Source: Muricea muricata
Lineage: Eukaryota > Cnidaria > Anthozoa > Malacalcyonacea > Plexauridae
Direction: 5' to 3'
Length of the DNA: 64,000 bases
Assembly (NCBI GenBank): GCA_963855995.1
Contig: OY979728.1
Coordinates: 8,047,330 to 8,111,329 of the forward strand
In this document: positions 34,990 through 47,819 of the stretch, piece by piece
How the letters are laid out: each line of letters opens with the position of its first letter
Numbering within the stretch: position 1 is the stretch's first letter
The notes under the pieces: model-generated
What the model was told of the DNA's origin: nothing
Seen by the model: only the letters and a program-made list of their open reading frames with translations
Database searches by the model: none
Made by a program: the position numbers and the translations under genes

Positions 34990-37900
34990 TGGCCAATCAG
35001 CGTTCGGAATTTACAAATGCTATATTATAATATTAGATTGTTTTTAAAATAACTTGATACAGTCGGACGGCTTACTGAAAAACATGCGCGTAACGTTTGT
35101 GTGCTCAGTCCCATGGAAAATCACATGGCGCAGAATTCAGAGTGTAGAACGGTCAAAAAAACTTTTCCAAATGGGGGGGGGACTGGGGCTGGGCGGGTGA
35201 CTCTATTATAGTCAATTTATTTGCCCCAGCCATTTCCTTTGGATTGGCTACCACGTTCGCCACGCATTTGTTCAATTCAGTGTATGTTATACGCGAAAGT
35301 CCGGTGAAAAATACTAAAAGTTCCCGATGAAGCTCGAAGTTCGCTCGAAACGTCCAATATGAATGTAAGAAGCCCCGTGTTTTTCTTTTTGCACAACTAC
35401 ATACGATTAATATGGCTTTTATTTATGGCTTTGATATAGCGGCATAAACTCCTACATTTTTAAAGCGGCACCCATAGTGAAATCAAGGTTTTTACTGAAG
35501 CAACATATATATTTAATTTTCGGCTATTTGACGCGTGTATGCTGCAATTTAGGACGTAAACAGTAACAGTTTTGCAATTGGAACACCACAGGAGCCGGCT
35601 GTAGTCCTTGCAATCTCTTCTTAATCTCTGTTTTTTTGAAGGTACTTTCTGTGACATGTCTCTTCTGTCTGACATGCCATCATATATGAGTGAACTGGTA
35701 AAATTTCATAGCTACTGGCTTCTCAGTGTTATCTTTGATATGTATTCAATAATACGACAACGAATGCAAAGTAGTCATGACAGAAATTGCTAGAACAGAT
35801 GAAGTGTGCAATTCTCAAATCATTCACTCTAAAAATCCACCGGTTAGCGATTTTCTCAAACTTTCTAAAAATGTTCAGTAACTAGTAAAGTCCACATTAA
35901 AGTTATGATCTTTTCTCTTACGAACTCTTATGCCTTAATGTGTCAGTCAGTCAGTGACTATCCACTGGATAGTGATATCCATGCACCTTTCGTACAGCCT
36001 AATGCAAGCCAATACCCAATGCAGTACATACATGATAAATTTAACACTAGATACGTACTAAAATATCATATCATAAATATGAAATACACTAGCCCACATA
36101 CTCAGTGCCATCCTAGACATAACATATTTCACAGCACAGCTATGAGCATTTTCTCTCGCCAGGCCCCCCCTGCCTTGAAATGCGCGGTATTTCCTGTCCC
36201 TCAGTACCGTGTTCTCCAACACAATAAACGTTCACCTGTTTCTTGCCGAATCCATTGTGTACTATATGCGCAAACATAACTCTCGTCTAGTTGCTGCATC
36301 AGGTTATGATTTTTGAACTGCCATGTTTAAAGCCTGTGATACTGAAAGAGGACTTGAGGAACATTATACAGTGAGAAAAATCAGTTCTTATACAGTGGGA
36401 TCGATCAGTACAGAAATGCAACTGATTTAGTCATCTTATTACGATAGAGCTGAATGCTTAGTTTATTCTAATTTATGAAAAAAGCTATATATAACTATAC
36501 ATTTAAGACGAACCTTGTGAAACTTGTGCGTGGATGCAGGAAAAGTAACATTCTTGTTTCAGTAAACTTAATTAATTCTTTTCACAATTAATTTCCGTGT
36601 GTCTTCCCTGGGTCAAAATTTAATTAAAACTTTATTGCTTGTTTGTTTATATCATTATTTTCAAATATGCACTCCAAATGTTCGGCTAGTTCGGTAAACT
36701 TGACAATAAAGTATGATCAGTACAGTATAGTTTTTTCGGCAAATTTGAAATTGAAGTTCTCAAAAATCTTCACTAGAAAATGTGGGCTGGCACAATGGAT
36801 TAGATTATAGCTATGTGATCTTTGCATGTCTATGCAAGTGAGTTTCCTTTGATTCTCATTTTAGCCAGTTAATGCCATTTGTAACGATATATAAACTTCG
36901 ATTTCCCATCATTCTAATCAAACATGGTATGTCGTCAATGCTCTGGCATATAGTTTTGTAGTCTTAGCTGAAAAACACCAGTAAATCTTAGTTTATGTCT
37001 GCATAAACTGGATATTTTATTCAGATTTCCATTATTGTTTATTATTGCGTTGATCGACTTAATTATATCTTGCATGCTAATTTGTTTTATTGATTAAATA
37101 AACACTTCTGCCTGGTATTTCGTGTGTTTGTTTTTGGTATGTCCGTCAGGGATTGTCTCCATATTAGGAAAAGGTTACAACTTATGATTATAGTTTCGAG
37201 TATTGCTATAGTTTCAAAATAGACGTTGAATGTGTCTTTGCATATCAGCTAGTGCAATAAGTAAAACAGAAGAAGGTAAATTCGTAAAGTTGAAAGCACA
37301 ACAGAACTATATATCATGTCTATACCCACATGAAAAAAGAATTACGATGTACCTTTTTTCGGTACATTCTTATCTAACACTTTTGCTCATCTCCTGAAAA
37401 AACTAAAGCTATAAATACCAGATTTTGATAATTTTTTTCTGTTTTCTCCATCGATCTGATGGAACTATGGTATAATAGCAGCACTACATGCATGCAGGCA
37501 TGATAATTTGAATAGGACTGATGTGACAGAACTGACATCATAATATTGTATATATAGGATGATCTAGTGTAGAACTTGAATGCAGGATGATCTGGTAAAA
37601 CTACAAGTAAATGGTATTTTGAGTAGGATAATGGCTTGAATATATATGAGCTTAGCACAGCTTTCGTATGATAGTTTGAATGCAGAATGATCTGACTGAG
37701 CTATCGTATAAATGGTTTCAATAATACTTTGGAAGGATACAGAGATGACATATACACCAAAAAGCATTAATCTTGAAGCAAACTGGGATATGGAAATGAA
37801 ATCTGTTTGCATGACTATCTGTTTGCATGAATTCGCACCGTTGCACAAAATTGCTACATTGTCACCTTTTGTTTCAACTTTGGTTATAATGAAATAAATG

Positions 37901-39545
37901 CCGTAATACACAACGGAAATTACATTTGGTGAACAACCTAAATATAGTCCGTCTGAGTTTGTTCATAATATGCTAGATTATTCCGTCTAGCAGACCCCTT
38001 CTAGTCTCTTTATACCTAGCTGCGAACACAATTTCCTGCTTATTATTTTACAACGGAAATCTGTGACCACCTATTGCTTGACTGCAAGTCCTTCACATGT
38101 CGTGAGCATGCTGTGTCCTTTATTGCTTGCAATTAGAACCATGGTGGTTTGCGATGGGCAAAATTTCTTTAGTGTAAAAGTTAAGAGCTTCGTGGTATAG
38201 TGATCAGCATCGTGATCCACTGTTTAATGGTCATTTACCAGGAATATTAGCATAGTCCAGCATTGTACACTTTGTGCAGTGTTGGTAGAAAAGTTTGCAG
38301 CATTGAATGTAAAAAGAGACCATGCAGTACTGAACTAGGAAACGTTTCGTCTTTAATCAACAAATTAAAAAATCTAATGGAATGCGGACATGATTTAAAT
38401 CATTGTATTAGAAGATTGTTTTGAGAAAAAATCACTTACAAAGATGTGTAATACCAAAGTTATTTAGCCCAACATAGCGAGACCATCTTAAATTTCTTAA
38501 AAAAGCATAACTAGCATGTTTACTAAAACAGCTAAAGACTAATCAGCTAAGAAAAGTACAACTAAAAACGCTGTTGTAGAGTGTTGTAACGGTGTTGTAA
38601 AGTAAAAAATTGCTATAGACAATTTTTTTCTGACTGAAACATTTAGAAAACGTAGTTGACATTTACTTGACAACAAAGTGTCTTTTTATAAATTGGCATA
38701 TAATTCATCATAATGAATTTCATTCTTGTCAGTTTGGCAAAGTTAATACTTGTAACGTTTTTTAATTTCAAGTACTGAGTTAAAATTCCTTAACTAGAGT
38801 ATAAGCCCAGGTATTTACTGTTATGTTTTGTAGGATTTAATCGTGTACAAATAATGAATACTTAAGAGTGAAAAAGGAAAGAATGGTTTCATGAAGTGAA
38901 AGATGGATATGAAGTCGATGAATAGAAAATTCCATCTTTCACCGAATGGCTGAATATTCTTATTCATTTGAATGTAACTCCCCAGTTGTTTAATTACTTA
39001 TAAGTTGCTTACTTATTTTTGTAGTTGAAAATCATGGTAAAATGACATACAGAAACCTGCCAAAGCCAGAATGCTCGTAGATTAACCGGGAGCTGCTGTT
39101 AAAAAGTGCGCAGGTGTCAAAATTCTCTTTTTTTAAACTAAAATGCTTTCAATATTTTTTACAATTTCAGCAATAAGTGGTCACGTAATTAGGAATTCTT
39201 AAAAATATTGTAGTTCCTTTATGAGACAATGACAAAGTTGAATGTTCTATTAAATTTGGTTATTATTTTGTTCGAGCACTTGGCATGGAAAGTGTTGCTT
39301 GCTCGAAACACTTTGTTCTCAGAAAAGTCAGATAAAGATGCACTGCGTTTTACAAATTTAGAATCATATTTGGTTAAAATAAAGTGTATTTCTGTTTGGC
39401 CTAATAGTTTAAAAACACACTTTTTGTCTCAAGGGGTTTTTTATTATTAAAAATTGTCAAATTTAAAAAAATAGACAATGATTGCTCATGGTGCTTTGTA
39501 AAGTTTAAAACTTTGTGTGGACAAGAAATCAGTTACAATTTAATG
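34990..39545. other. No gene seen
   Basis: The longest frame (35905-36279) has no domain features. Loosely repeated TTGAATGCAGGATGATCTG blocks occur at 37570-37700. A weak tRNA-like A-box (GTGGTATAGTGATCAGCAT) lies near 38193. Confidence 0.4.
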
Positions 39546-39700
39546 AGCTCCAGATCCCACGGATCATCCGTCAAGACGAACTATCTGCGTATAGTTCGTC
39601 TGTTCGGACGAACTTGCTCGGCGCGTAGTTCGTCTTGACGGATGATCCGTCCATTTGCCTGCGTTTATACACAGACGTATTATCAGACGAACTATCTTTT
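39546..39700. repeat. GACGGATCATCCGTC-type repeat cluster, copy 1
   Basis: Alternating blocks of ACGGATCATCCGT palindrome and (T)AGTTCGTCT/AGACGAACT occur, closing with GCGTTTATACACAG. It is related to 40690-40890. Confidence 0.55.
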
Positions 39701-39912
39701 TTCGCCCATTTCTTTTCTTTTTCTTTGCCAACTCTCTCGTTTTTATCCTGAATGCCACAGCTCAAGAGCAGTATCTCGCAATGTTTCGCATAAACTTCGA
39801 TTTCTTTTTGTGTCAACTTCTGAGCCATGCTAAGGTCTTCATCCAGCGCCAAGGCATCTCTTCCTATCTCATTCCGTTTTAACAGTTTCAGCTGGTTTGC
39901 ACAGTTTAACAT
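39695..39912 (-). other. Orphan hydrophilic reading frame abutting a repeat
   Basis: From an ATG at 39912 the frame reads MLNCANQLKLLKRNEIGRDA, then a Lys/Glu-rich helix-like stretch to KEKEKKWAKK, where it runs into the repeat at 39546-39700. It could be a first exon or a captured fragment. I recognise no family, and no donor is obvious before the repeat. Confidence 0.2.
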
Positions 39913-40689
39913 TCAATCTCGTTTTTTAGAGGCTCTTTCTCTACTTGGTCAGCTTTGCCGTAACTGTTAAAATAAATTAGAATTGAATCCCATAAGGTCC
40001 TACGGCAGGAATCAAACCTACGCCTTTACAGAGGGTGGTAAAGGGTTTTTTCGTGAGCCGTGAATTGCCAATATTTTTTGTTGTGAAATGAGATATGACG
40101 AATTTTTGTGTCGTGAAATGTGATTTACATGCCTATTCCTGAGCCGTGATTCGAAGCTGGACGAGTAGGGTGTAAGGATAAGTGCTAAAGAACTAAGTAC
40201 AATGCATTGGTTACAGCAATTTTACTAAATGCATTTATTTTCTTCATTTTTTTCTGCATATATTGGCTGTTTTTACAAAAATTCGTGCAAATTTGAGCTT
40301 TCAATGGTGCTTTTTACTTTCTACAACGTAAAAATAGGCTGACGGGTTAAGAAAGGCATTAAATTTACACAGTTAAAAACGAGTTCATTAAATTTCGTGA
40401 AATTACTAATTTTTTACCTGTGAAATGTGAAATGGCTGTTTTTCCTCTCATGAAACGTGATCCAACCCCCCCTCCCCTTTATCACCCTCTTTACAATGCC
40501 GGTGCAATGATGCAAACGTAATTTATGTGTATTTACGAGGTGTTAATGCTTAGATTTACTAGGTTAATTGCCACCAACCTATACCAACATGAGGCTTTGT
40601 GAGTGGTTGGAATATAACAATGACAGTAAACAGTAAACTATAGAAATTAGTTTTCTGAAGAACGAGTCAAAAACACTTGCTCGATTTAT

Positions 40690-40890
40690 ACTAGAGACGG
40701 ATGACCCGTCAGGACGAACTTCGGGCAAAGAAAAGATAGTTCGTCTGCATTGTATAAACGAAGCAAGCAGACGGATCATCCGTCAAGACAACTATCTGCG
40801 TAGTTCGTCTGTTCAGACAAACTTTCTTGCTTAGTTCGACCGTCTTTACAAATGATCTGTCTATTTGCCCGCGTTTATACACAGTAGGTT
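40690..40890. repeat. GACGGATCATCCGTC-type repeat cluster, copy 2
   Basis: It contains GACGGATGACCCGTC, GATAGTTCGTCTG, GTATAAACG and a second GACGGATCATCCGTC, ending GCGTTTATACACAGTAGG like the cluster at 39.6 kb. Confidence 0.55.
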
Positions 40891-41924
40891 TGATTCATAG
40901 GTAGCAACAAGAGAATGTTTTAGTTAGAAAATAAACGAACTTGGTGTCATAGTTAAAGAATTTTTTATAGAATACGTGGAACGGCGGAAAAGAGGGATTC
41001 TGGACTTCTAAAATGGAAAAGAATGGGAGGTATTGGGCGTTTGAAGGAGAACTGTTCGTAAATTATCATCATCAACGTCTATCAACATTAGGAAATAGCT
41101 AAGAGGGGTAATAATGGAATGTGAGGGATAATTAGTTCAAATGAAAAAAATAACGAGCTGAAGCTATTTCTAATCCCTTGCTATCTCCTCGTACATAACA
41201 AAATACTGAATTTTGCTTGGAATTTTTCCGCGGTTTTTGCAGTTTGAGTTGCCTAGGCTAATTGTGATTCGTGTAAATAAAATTTGTCCGCCATTTTGCA
41301 TTAATGATGTCTTGTACTTCGTGTAAGATAACGTTATCGAATACTTTTTGTGGAACAACGGCTGGATTTGAGTACAGGCGAAATGACCGATTTTGCATGC
41401 AAAAATGCCAGGTGCAGCTAGGTTTGACCAATGGTCTTTGCAAGAAGGCATGAAGCATGGATGCACAAAGACGCGCAAACGCATTAAAGCTTTTAGGCAA
41501 GAGTTTTCTTTTAGGAAAGAGTCAAAGACGATAACGCTTACTAAATCAAATCCATGTACTCATGTTTTAAGCCGTTCAGCTAAGTTTAACGATCTTTTGT
41601 GCCGTGGCCTTTGCAAGAAGGAAAGACGGAGAGTCAAAGTTTCTTTCTTGATCGAGCTTTATATGCCATTGCGATCAGTGTCCATGATATGGGAGTCATG
41701 TATTTATGGCCTTGGGTTTAATTCCCAAACACTGAATGACAGTATTTAGCTCTTTTAACGATTGAGATAGCATTTCAACAAGATGGCACTGCGTTATAAC
41801 TTGCTTTGTTACTATGTATACTGTACCAAAAAACATACCATATCCTATGCCCTAAAATTCAAAACACTGCCAATTCAGTTTCCATTATTTTGATCGTAAA
41901 TTGTCAATGGTTATATTGCCGACA

Positions 41925-42616
41925 TAGTCAGGGAGGCAGAGGTACAAAAACACAAGTCTACTTACCATACCGAGGGACAATTTCATTTTGCTCTTAAATT
42001 GTCCGTTACATGCCTAATATAACAATTCTGAATGTTGTTTGGCCCAATTTTTCTTGTGGGCTCCAGCCAACACGTTTTTTCTTAAATTTTCTATAAAACT
42101 ATATTATTGTCAAAAAAGGCGAAATTTCGGACTTATTTCTAGGAAAAACCACTTACGTTATCAAAAAGGTAATAAAAAACTACATATAACACATTATTAT
42201 GGTTACTTTTATTTTCCACATTTTTGTTGAGTTATGGGCGTTCGAAAACTTATTTTCAGATTAGTGCCCAGGAAATTAGCGTCATTTTAGGACATTTTGC
42301 CGTTTTGAAGCAGCAATAACTCGAAAACAGCTTGAAAAACCAGGGTGTCCGTAATCATGTCTTATATGTTGTTTTTTATAAGCTTTCTGATGATACAAGT
42401 CATTTTTCAAATGAATGAACTTGAAAGTTTGCTATTTTTGACCACATAATAGTTTTATAATAAAACTGAAGAAAAACGTGTTGATCGAAGCCCACAAGAT
42501 AAATTGGGCCAAACAACATTCAGAATTGTTATATTAGGCATGTAACGGACAATTTAAGAGCAAAATGGATTTGTCCCTCGAGAAGGTAGGTAAAATGACC
42601 TCTGCCTCCCTGACTA
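41925..42616. mobile_element. 692-bp long-TIR element, intact copy
   Basis: TAGTCAGGGAGGCAGAGGT at the left is mirrored at 42616, and the inverted ends extend about 145 bp, including TTGTTTGGCCCAATTT/AAATTGGGCCAAACAA. It is the same family as 20704-22804. It carries no open frame of interest. Confidence 0.75.
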
Positions 42617-42892
42617 TAACACAGGAACGTTGTAGCTCGGAATTGTAAGACAGCGGCGGCGATACAGTTTTCTTGTCCAAAGCGTTCTCGGTGATAGGGA
42701 ACTATTGATCCTGCCATAGACACTTATATCAAGATTCACAATTTGTACATGACGCATTTTGTAGGTTATATCACAAGAAAATTGCAGAGTAAACTACATG
42801 CTCAGAATGTAGTAAGTTACTTGGCAAAGCACTGACGCAGTGCCGCCATCTTGTTGGAAATGCCCTCTGATAACTTGAAGGAGCTAAATACT

Positions 42893-43194
42893 GTTAGTAG
42901 AATCATACTAGTATTCTATGGCAAATGCTGTAATTTGATTGGTTACTCTACTCGCTATCTATTCCTCGATAGATAGCGAGTAGCGAAACAATCATCTTCC
43001 TATAGAGATTTCTTTTAAAAAAATTGCTTAAAGATCAAATTTTTTGTTGAATATTCCATGTTTGACCTCTGATTCTACTAAAACAATTAGATTACTTGCT
43101 CTCGATTTCTATGCGGTGATAGTTGATTCGGGCTTCGCCCTCATCAACTATCACTGCATAGAAATCTCGAGCTCGTAATCTAATTGTTAATTAT
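42893..43194 (+). mobile_element. Two-hairpin MITE family, full copy
   Basis: Nearly identical to the copy at 30911. Its left flank (CTTGAAGGAGCTAAATACTG) is shared with the next copy at 44030, so these two spread by segmental duplication rather than separate insertion. Confidence 0.65.
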
Positions 43195-43916
43195 TCACTG
43201 TTTGAGAATTAAACCCAAGGCCATAAATATATGACTCCAATACCAAGGACACTGATCGCAATGGCATATAAAGCTCCATCAAGAAAGAACCGCTGCCAAG
43301 CAGTTTTCTTGTGCTATCTATAACCTGGCTATATAACCAGAAAAATGTGTAGTTATGCATAAGCTATGAGCGCCAAACTTTCTCGTTGATGGGGATTATT
43401 ATTTTCCTGAGCAGTAACAGCTTGCTTGGTTTGACGACAACGACGAGCATGTAGTTTACTCTTCAGTTTTCTTGTGATATATCCTGTAAAATGCGTCATG
43501 TACAAATTGTGAATTTTGATATAAATGTCTATGGCTGGATCAATAGTTCTCTATCAACTGGAATGCTTTGGACAAGAAAACTGCATCGCCGCTGCTGTCT
43601 TACAATTCCAAGCTACAATGTTCCTGTGTTGGCAGCGTTTATAACTGAATTGGCAGTGTTTTGAATTTTAGGGTTTATTGGATATAGTATGTTTTTTTGG
43701 TACAGTGTGCCATGCTAACAAAGCGAAGTTATATATAACGCAGTGCTATCTTGTTGAAATGCTATCTCAATGGTTAAAAGAGCTAAATACTGTCATTCAG
43801 TGGTTGGGAATTAAACCCAAGGCCATAAAAATACATGACGCCCATATCAAGAACACTTATATCAAGATTCACAATTTGCACTTGGCGCATTTTGTAGAAT
43901 ACAAAAGAATAGAAAA

Positions 43917-43986
43917 TACGAACAACATTTTAATTGTTTTAATGAATCGACGTTTCGACTAAATTGTAGCCATCATCAGGATTCGG
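43917..43986 (-). repeat. Retroelement-end-like segment with hammerhead-like hairpin, copy 1
   Basis: On the minus strand it reads CTGATGATGGCTACAATTTA then GTCGAAACGTCGATTC. The order CUGAUGA, stem-loop, GAAA is that of a hammerhead core, with one extra base after CUGAUGA. Such motifs occur in Penelope-like element ends. See the finding on these hairpins. Confidence 0.4.
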
Positions 43987-44029
43987 AATCCCTCTGATAA
44001 CTTGAAGGAGCTAAATACTGTTAGTAGAA

Positions 44030-44292
44030 TCATACTAGTACTCTATTGCAAATGCTGTAATTTGATTGGTTACTTTACTCGCTATCTATTCCTCGATAGA
44101 TAGCGAGTAGCGAAACAATCATCTTCCTATAGAGATTTCTTTTAAAAAAATTGCTTGAAGATCAAATTTTTTGTTGAATATTCCATGTTTGACCTCTGAT
44201 TCTACTAAAACAATTAGATTACTCGCTCTCGATTTCTATGCGGTGATAGTTGATTCGGGCTTCGCCCTCATCAACTATCACTGCATAGAAAT
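44030..44292 (+). mobile_element. Two-hairpin MITE family, 3'-truncated copy
   Basis: It matches 42893-43170 and breaks off after GCATAGAAAT. The left flank is duplicated from the 42.9-kb copy. Confidence 0.6.
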
Positions 44293-44385
44293 TTTCTGGT
44301 GAACGTGAAATGTCCCGTGACATTGTTGTTTATAGTGACAGTTCGGAAAGCGCAAGGTAAATAAAAAAATAAAATACAAAAGAAT

Positions 44386-44468
44386 AGTAACTCCGAACAA
44401 CATTTTGATTGTTTTAATGAATCGACGTTTCGACCAAATTGTAGTCATCATCAGGATTCCGAATCCTA
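44386..44468 (-). repeat. Retroelement-end-like segment with hammerhead-like hairpin, copy 2
   Basis: It is the same 80-bp segment as at 43.9 kb with several base changes. The hairpin is preserved by GACTA pairing with TGGTC. Confidence 0.4.
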
Positions 44469-45290
44469 TTGGGTGGCTCTCGTAACTATTGGCATTTTGT
44501 AGGTTATATCACAAGAAAACTGTAGAGTAAACTACATGCTTGTCGTTGTCGTAAAACCAAGCTGTCACTGCTCAGGAAAATAATAGTTCCCTACCAACGA
44601 GAATTAAAGTTTGGCGCTCGTGGCTTATGTATAACTACGCATTTTTCTGGTTATATAGTCTGGTTATAGCTCAAGAAAACTGCTTGGCAGCGTTCTCAAT
44701 TAAGGCTCATAGAATATACTAAGTTACTGGGCAAAGCAATTACGAAGTGCCATCTTGTTGAAATGCCATCTCATAACTTGAAGGAGCTAAAAACTGTCAT
44801 TCAGTGTTTGAGAATTAAACCCAAGGCCATAAATATGACTCCTATATCAAGGACACTGATCCCAATGGCATATAAAGCTCCATCAAGAAGGAAACAACCG
44901 ACAGAAAGTCAATAATAATTATTCAAACTTTGACTTTCCTTCTTGCAAAGACTACGGCATAAAAGATCGTTAAACGTAGCTGAACAACTTAAGACATGAA
45001 CACAAGGATTTGATTTAGTAAGCGTTGTCGTCTTTGACTCTTACCTGAAAAAACCCCACTTGCCTTGAAGGCTTTCATGTTTTGCGCGTCTTTGTGCATC
45101 CATGCTTCATGCCTTCTTGCAAAGACGTCGCAATTAAAGATCGTTAAACATAGCTGAACAACTTAAAACATGACTACACGGCTTTGATATAGTAAACTTT
45201 GTTGTCTTTGACTCTTTCCTAAAACAAAACACTTGTTTTAAAGTCTTTAAAGTGTTTGCGCATCTTGGCTTCCATCCTTCATGCACCGTA

Positions 45291-46705
45291 AGCTTTGGGA
45301 AGAAGTCCGTCATACATATTTGGCACAGTGTAGTGGTTCAGCCAGCTAAACCACTACACTGTAGTTTTACAGTGTAGTGGTTCAGTGGTGCCTTGAAGTC
45401 TTCTCGTTGTTATTTCTCAACGAAGACAACTTGTCTTCTTGAAAGGGAAATAACGGCGGGAAGTCTTCAATGCACCAACGCTAAAGGCCTGTCCCCAACA
45501 GTCAAGATAAGGAAATTTGTTAAATATTGGTGAAAAACACTAGGCAAATAACGTTTGCCTCCTTGGCCTCGCGGTACTGCCTAGTATTTTCCTGAACTCG
45601 ACGCCCAACTTTGACTTGAGTTTTGGGTGGATCGTCGACCGTTCTGTCCAACTAAGCGAGTGAGGAATTAAATTCTCACCAGCTGAGATTGGACTTGACC
45701 TGTCGACGATCCATCCAAAATCAAATTCAAACGATGTGCGAAGTCCGACAGGCAGTTATTTTTACCTCTCGGCCACGGAGGGAAAGTTGGTTGCCAAAGA
45801 GAACTCGAACGGGTCATTCCTTGCTCATCAGCATGCAAATAAAAAAATTATAAAAACGCCCCTTACATGCGCTTCTTTTGCGAAATAAATAAGCAAAGTA
45901 CAAACAACGAAATTAGAGAATACTATGAGTGAAAAATAATAGCAAAAACACTTAATTCTCGCAATAAAATCGTACTTTAAGCTTCGTACAAAGATCATTA
46001 AACATTATACATACGGGTATTTTCTGGTGGACAATGATTATCTGACGTCATTTACTGCTTGGTCGTTGAAGAAGAAGGTTTGTCCAAAATGTCTGCTCGG
46101 GAGCGAAAATTTACAAGCCACAATTAGGTCTTCTAAGTCAAGCCACAAGTCTTCAAATCTTCAGGTAGTTCCATAGAAACATTGGAAAAACAACTGGGGA
46201 GACAATTGGAGGAGATTCAAGCTAAAATAACGAAGAAATGGGGAAAAATATCGAAGCAAAATGCAGTGTTGTCGAGAGAACTCAAAATCAAAATGGCGTC
46301 GCCTTCTTGTCCAATCTCAAGATGCAAGGAAAATCGCTCTTGTGTAGCTGGACATCAACAATATCGGTTTTTTATTGCACATGTAGGTATTCTCTAATTA
46401 TTCTGTTTTAGTTATTAAATGTTTACTTATCTTTTTGACAAAAATTTGGTCTGCTTACCTGGTCAAAATATCGCTTAATAAATTCTTAAACTCGAATAAA
46501 TGTAGTGATACGTATAACACCGGTGACAGGATTAAAACAGAACATTTTACATGTAAAATAATTTCTATCATTTATCCCTACAACCGATCCAGGCTAGCGT
46601 GAAGAGAATAATTTTGTTTTAGAAATTAAAAAATTTGCCGCCTTTCTAAATTTTTTCTATATTTTGATATCTATCATTTTGCATTTTACATTTTGGATAT
46701 TCCAG
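45291..46705. other. No firm gene; inverted repeats
   Basis: CAGTGTAGTGGTT blocks repeat at 45330-45385. An inverted pair (GGGTGGATCGTCGAC / GTCGACGATCCATCC) spans about 45625-45715. A Lys-rich frame at 46182-46397 opens MEKQLGRQLEEIQAKITKKW and could be a helical first exon of the decayed gene behind it, but nothing confirms this. Confidence 0.35.
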
Positions 46706-47137
46706 TGATACTGCGAGACAACCACGTGACAAATGTGATACGAGAACCCACAGCCAAAAAGGATATTCAAGCGGATTTAGCCGGTAAGAAACCAAATATT
46801 ACAATATATTATTGTGCTGTTTTAAAATATTTCAGATTTCAGTAATCTTGTTGGAAAAAGTGTCTGTGTGCCCTCTGTCTTATACCCATTACGTCTTTTC
46901 ACGATGGAAACTATTTTTGGCAATTCATAAGCCTTGCTCTTGTTTTGAATAAAAACCCTTCCCAAGTAAGACCAAACCCACCCTATAGGGATTAGACTAC
47001 TGTAGTTTATTCTTTATAGACTTTATTATAACTTACTTTCATTTTCTTTATTATTTCCTATTTTTCTATTCTCTGATACACTGCACTCTATACAAGAAAC
47101 AGGAAATTCAGATTTCCAGAGTTCATAAACTCAAAGA

Positions 47138-47279
47138 AATAGACCTTAGAAGTGCTTACGTCACGCGGTTTTCAATGCATATAAATACAAGGTAAATTTT
47201 CCCCACATGTTTCCCACATTGGATTGCAATTCATTGTTTAACTCTGGCGTGACGTAATTAAGGACTTCTAATGTCTATT
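47138..47279. repeat. 142-bp inverted repeat
   Basis: AATAGACCTTAGAAGTGCTT and ACGTCACGC at the left pair with GCGTGACGTAATTAAGGACT and TCTAATGTCTATT at the right. Confidence 0.55.
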
Positions 47280-47480
47280 CAGAGCGAGGGTCAAGTGAGA
47301 ACTCATTATGTCAGACCATTGTTAACAAATGACTTAAGGAGTGCTGACATGACGTTTGAACTGCCTTTGATTTGAGATGACAGTCCGAATTTCTCGATCC
47401 TTGAGCCATTTGTTTAATTTTCACCTTCTTTTATTCCAGTCCAATCTTCATTCTGTTTAACCCTATCGTTCCCATTGGAC

Positions 47481-47580
47481 AATACCCCTTCTGGGATAGT
47501 ACCCCTTTGCTAGGGTAGTACCCCTTTGCTAGGGTAGTACCCCTTAGCTAAGGTAGTACCCCTTAGCTAGGGTAGTACCA
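47481..47580 (+). repeat. 19-bp tandem repeat, about five units
   Basis: The unit GCTAGGGTAGTACCCCTTT recurs with slight changes. GGGTAGTACCC inside each unit is a palindrome. Confidence 0.8.
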
Positions 47581-47819
47581 CTCCGCTTTACTCGTTTCTC
47601 CCAGTACCCTTCCTATACTTGCCAGTTACTGACTTGTCCTGGTGACTTAAGTATTATTAATTCAGTTTGAGAACTGTTTTTTTGTGCTAACTACAGTGAA
47701 ACACAGACTTTGATTCATTTATTTATAATTCTACCTATCGTTACCCAGCTAACAACCTCAGCCAATTGCCCGGGTTCCGTTAATTACTGATATTTCACAA
47801 TTTTAACAATCTTGTCAAC

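Larger units (their letters stand above)
41437..45125. repeat. Mosaic of inverted and direct duplications
   Basis: 41437-41800 is the inverse of about 44745-45122: TTGCAAGAAGGCATGAAGCA and CCATGCTTCATGCCTTCTTG are the outer ends. The unit includes GTTTAACGATCTTTT and AACCCAAGGCCATAAA. Between them lie partial direct copies (43186-43330, 43740-43870, 44480-44710), the 692-bp TIR element and two MITEs. A further tandem unit runs to about 45290. No gene is recognisable; open frames here are repeat shadows. Confidence 0.6.

Noticed and set aside
35905-36279. 124-codon open frame
   Set aside because: No domain, biased composition or splice context; the length is possible by chance in a non-coding region of this size.
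38190-38260. tRNA-Asp-like start (GTGGTATAGTGATCAGCAT)
   Set aside because: No T-arm or matching acceptor stem follows.
47481-47580. CRISPR-like array
   Set aside because: Direct tandem units without spacers, in an intron-bearing animal genome.
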